From the NCBI GenBank assembly GCA_002381945.1, contig DFXY01000016.1, positions 26,634 through 41,010 on the forward strand: a stretch of DNA of 14,377 nt, given 5' to 3'. The translations under genes and the position numbers were made by a program. Shown one piece after another: positions 12,354 through 14,377 of this stretch (position 1 is its first letter; each line of letters begins with the position of its first letter). The stretch is from Bacteriovoracaceae bacterium UBA4096 (GTDB taxonomy: Bacteria > Bdellovibrionota > Bacteriovoracia > Bacteriovoracales > Bacteriovoracaceae). Below the pieces are notes generated by a model, which saw only the letters and a list, made by a program, of their open reading frames with translations, did not search any database and had not been told where the DNA came from.

Positions 12354-14156
12354 ATGAAAACAGCTACAGTTCAGGGACAGTTTAGCTTAAGATGTCTCGA
12401 TCAAAGACTAGAAGAAGTTTTTGCCATTGATAAAAAGAAAATACTTATTGGTTCATCTGATAAGTGTGATTTTATGATCAGTGATAAATCAGTGTCTTCT
12501 ATGCATGCCTTCCTTTGTGTAAAAGGCGAAGGTTTTTTGGTAAAAGATCTTTATTCTGAAAGCGGGATTTTTCTCAATGGTAAAAGAGTAGATGAGGCCA
12601 CTGCTTTTCCGGGTGATACTCTGACTATTGGAACTTTGAGTTTTGCCATTGAGTCAATTGAAGAAGGTGTACCTGTATTTAATCCTGATGAAGAGATCTC
12701 TGCAGTTGTCAGTCCAGCCTTTGTGGAGTTACCTCCGCGAGAAGGCCTGGTTTTTATTGATGGTGAATACTGCGATATTAAGTTTGATGATTCTGGATTT
12801 GAGCCGCTTTCAGCTATTCCTGAAATCCATCTGCGTGGTGAGTATATACACCTGGATGAAACGGAAGTTCCGCTTGAGATCGCTCACGTAACTAAAGATA
12901 AGCGTTTAGAAGTCATTGGATATGTTAATGGCCTTATGATGGATGTGACATATTTAGATCTTAAAAGTGGAGATTATTATTTAAATTCTTCTAACAAGAA
13001 TAAAAATGAAATTCTCTTTCACTCCCTCAATAAGGTAAAAATATTCTCTATTAATAATGGTCAATTGAAGTTTTACGCAAATGAACAAGTGTCTCCTTCT
13101 ACTTCATGGGATAAAATCAATCTTAATGAACCATTGTTTTTAACTTATGGAGCGGAACAGGTTTCTTTCCGGTTAGTGGACCATGGAACGTCATGGAGAG
13201 GTATTCCTGCCTTTTATCGTGATCGTGAATTTTTTAAACAGGGCTCAAAAGTTTTTGCTTCGATTTTTTTTCCACTACTACTACTTCTTTTTGTGACCAT
13301 TCCTAAGAATGAAGACATTACAGAAGAAATTGCAGTTATCTATAAATTACCGGAGAAAGTGGAAAAACCTACTGAAGCTCAGGAAAAATCAGATCTAAAG
13401 GCTGAGGAGTTAACTAGTAAGGTTGAAAATACCGGCCATAAGGAAACAGAACAGCCAAATCAGAAAGTGGAATTTGCAGCGGCATCGCAAAACAAAAAAG
13501 TTGTGGCCAAAGCAGCCGCTCCGGCAGCAGCCGCGGCCAAACCTGTCGAGACGGCACCTGTTAAGGCCTATGAATTCAAAAGCTCAGTTGCTTTCAATTC
13601 ACTCGTAGGAGATGCGCCTAAAATAAATACTGAGGGTAGTAATTCTAAGAGTGCAGTGAAAGACGCTAAGTTTAATACTGGAACCTCTGATAATGGAGAT
13701 TTGGTGGCCGGTGCTGATATTGGAGTCTCCAAGTTTAATGGATCAGACAAAAAAGGGTCTGGTTCCGGTTCTTATGGATCTAGAGGTCTTGCCTCCAAAT
13801 CAGGTTTTGACTCGTCTTATTTAGAACCTAAAACGGTAGTCTTAGGTTCAATGGATCCAGAACTCTTAAGAAAAATCCTGAGAGAATATATCCCACAGTT
13901 CCGTCATTGTTATCAGCAGGAGTTAATAGGTCATTCTGATAAAATCAAAGGAGTGATTGATTTGAATTTCACGATTTCGGCAGTAGGTAAAGTTTCAAAA
14001 TATGATATTAAAGTTAAAGACGCTCGCTTTTCGAAAAAGGGTGTCGGCTGTATGGGGCAAGTGCTTAGCTTGATTGATTTCCCTAAACCAAAAGGTGGTG
14101 GGGTAGTGGATGTCAGACAGCCACTTAACTTCTTTGCTGAGACTGGGAAAATTTAA
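12354..14156 (+). CDS. FHA-domain transmembrane protein with AgmX/PglI-type C-terminal domain (GltG-like)
   Basis: 600 residues in four parts. (1) Cytoplasmic FHA domain, about 10-100, with IGSS (32-35), the phosphothreonine-binding pattern S48-x-x-H51 and N75-G76 conserved; the usual Arg of the GR motif is Ser34. (2) A beta-rich cytoplasmic region, about 125-290, that I cannot assign. (3) One membrane helix, about 300-318 (FASIFFPLLLLLFVTIP). (4) A periplasmic part: a Lys/Glu/Ala-rich linker with an Ala-Pro run like TonB/TolA stalks, a Gly/Ser stretch, and a C-terminal domain from about 490 with C519 (FRHCYQQEL) and C566 (GVGCMGQ) and a FPKPKGGG-x-V-x-V end, the pattern of the AgmX/PglI C-terminal domain. 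In the Glt machine such proteins cross the inner membrane and contact the motor. Last gene of operon 2, two bases after the TPR lipoprotein gene. Confidence 0.87.
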   Translation: MKTATVQGQFSLRCLDQRLEEVFAIDKKKILIGSSDKCDFMISDKSVSSMHAFLCVKGEGFLVKDLYSESGIFLNGKRVDEATAFPGDTLTIGTLSFAIESIEEGVPVFNPDEEISAVVSPAFVELPPREGLVFIDGEYCDIKFDDSGFEPLSAIPEIHLRGEYIHLDETEVPLEIAHVTKDKRLEVIGYVNGLMMDVTYLDLKSGDYYLNSSNKNKNEILFHSLNKVKIFSINNGQLKFYANEQVSPSTSWDKINLNEPLFLTYGAEQVSFRLVDHGTSWRGIPAFYRDREFFKQGSKVFASIFFPLLLLLFVTIPKNEDITEEIAVIYKLPEKVEKPTEAQEKSDLKAEELTSKVENTGHKETEQPNQKVEFAAASQNKKVVAKAAAPAAAAAKPVETAPVKAYEFKSSVAFNSLVGDAPKINTEGSNSKSAVKDAKFNTGTSDNGDLVAGADIGVSKFNGSDKKGSGSGSYGSRGLASKSGFDSSYLEPKTVVLGSMDPELLRKILREYIPQFRHCYQQELIGHSDKIKGVIDLNFTISAVGKVSKYDIKVKDARFSKKGVGCMGQVLSLIDFPKPKGGGVVDVRQPLNFFAETGKI

Positions 14157-14190
14157 TTGTTCGCAGTCAACTGAGGATAAAAAAGTTAAA

Positions 14191-14222
14191 AGAAAGTCCC
14201 GCTTTGTCGGGACTTTCTCTTT
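14191..14222 (+). terminator. Strong rho-independent terminator, probably bidirectional
   Basis: GAAAGTCCCG (14192-14201) pairs perfectly with CGGGACTTTC (14208-14217) across the 6-base loop CTTTGT, and A14191-T14218 extends it to 11 bp. The plus-strand tail is CTCTTTTA. The bases before the stem (aaaagttaaaag) give a U-rich tail on the minus strand as well. It lies between operon 2 and a convergent minus-strand gene. Confidence 0.9.
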
Positions 14223-14377
14223 TATGCAGCAATAATTTGTCTTGAAAAAGGATAAATTCGGTTCATAAAGCATGTTTCTTTCTCGTCTAACTTGATCTGG
14301 GACTTTAACTTTCGCATTCCAAAAACTTCGTCAAAATCAAGAACCTTTGAAACGACTCCTACATACATGGCGGGAGA
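14222..14377 (-). CDS. C-terminal end of an unidentified gene (cut by window edge)
   Basis: On the minus strand a reading frame is open from the window edge to a TAA at 14224-14222, giving 51 visible residues. They start SPAMYVGVVSKVLDFDEV and end FMNRIYPFSRQIIAA. It could be the last part of a longer protein, or the ATG at 14368-14366 could be its start, though no clear ribosome-binding site is visible before that ATG beyond the weak CCGCC context. The stop falls right at the shared terminator, which supports a real convergent gene. I do not recognise the product; the phrase FMNRIYPFSRQII is too short to assign. Confidence 0.5.
   Translation of the reverse strand, partial: SPAMYVGVVSKVLDFDEVFGMRKLKSQIKLDEKETCFMNRIYPFSRQIIAA

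Noticed and set aside
13995..14273. Minus-strand open frame across the terminator and the end of the FHA gene
   Set aside because: It crosses a strong terminator and overlaps the conserved AgmX-type domain. The frame ending at 14222 fits the terminator position better.

Overview
The window looks like chromosomal DNA of a moderately AT-rich, Gram-negative member of the Bdellovibrionota/Myxococcota side of the old Deltaproteobacteria, most likely a Bdellovibrio- or Bacteriovorax-like predator. The evidence is the gene content: an AglRQS/Glt-type gliding motility locus with an FHA protein carrying an AgmX/PglI-type C-terminal domain, TPR periplasmic proteins and a VWA lipoprotein. The exact taxon is inferred and was not tested by any search.

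Layout. Positions 1-1803 (minus strand) hold two RNA-modification genes, tcdA (cut by the window edge) and rlmN, overlapping by 14 bases. A divergent promoter region (1804-1895) separates them from a small lipoprotein gene of unknown function (1896-2441). Both divergent promoters seem to place the transcript start almost on the start codon. From 2442 to 2757 there is a long leader region. It precedes operon 1 (2758-6620), which encodes a VWA-domain lipoprotein with a long Gly/Ser/Thr/Asp repeat stalk, an outer-membrane beta-barrel, a secreted TPR protein and an 82-residue secreted protein. A second non-coding region (6621-7011) follows and leads into operon 2 (7012-14156). Operon 2 encodes a TolQ/ExbB-type motor subunit, two TolR/ExbD-type subunits, a 957-residue periplasmic TPR protein, a TPR lipoprotein and an FHA/transmembrane/AgmX-tail protein. 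A strong, probably bidirectional terminator (about 14191-14222) separates it from the end of a convergent minus-strand gene (14222-14377).

How the genes work together (inference from family knowledge). Operon 2 would supply the proton-driven inner-membrane motor and its coupling parts (AglR/AglQ/AglS plus GltD/GltE/GltG-like proteins). Operon 1 would supply the outer-membrane and surface parts (CglB-like VWA adhesin, GltA/B-like barrel, GltC-like TPR protein, CglF-like small protein). Together they resemble a compact version of the Myxococcus xanthus focal-adhesion gliding machine.

The most striking non-coding signal is a sequence element in the leaders of both operons (about 2599-2660 and 6802-6873). 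A nearly invariant core (GTTGGACGTTA, then TCAAGTTGCACGT two bases later) sits in the loop of a long stem. The stem arms differ between the two copies yet stay complementary in each. This is what a structured cis-acting RNA would look like, and it matches no riboswitch class I can recall. It is the best candidate here for a previously undescribed system.
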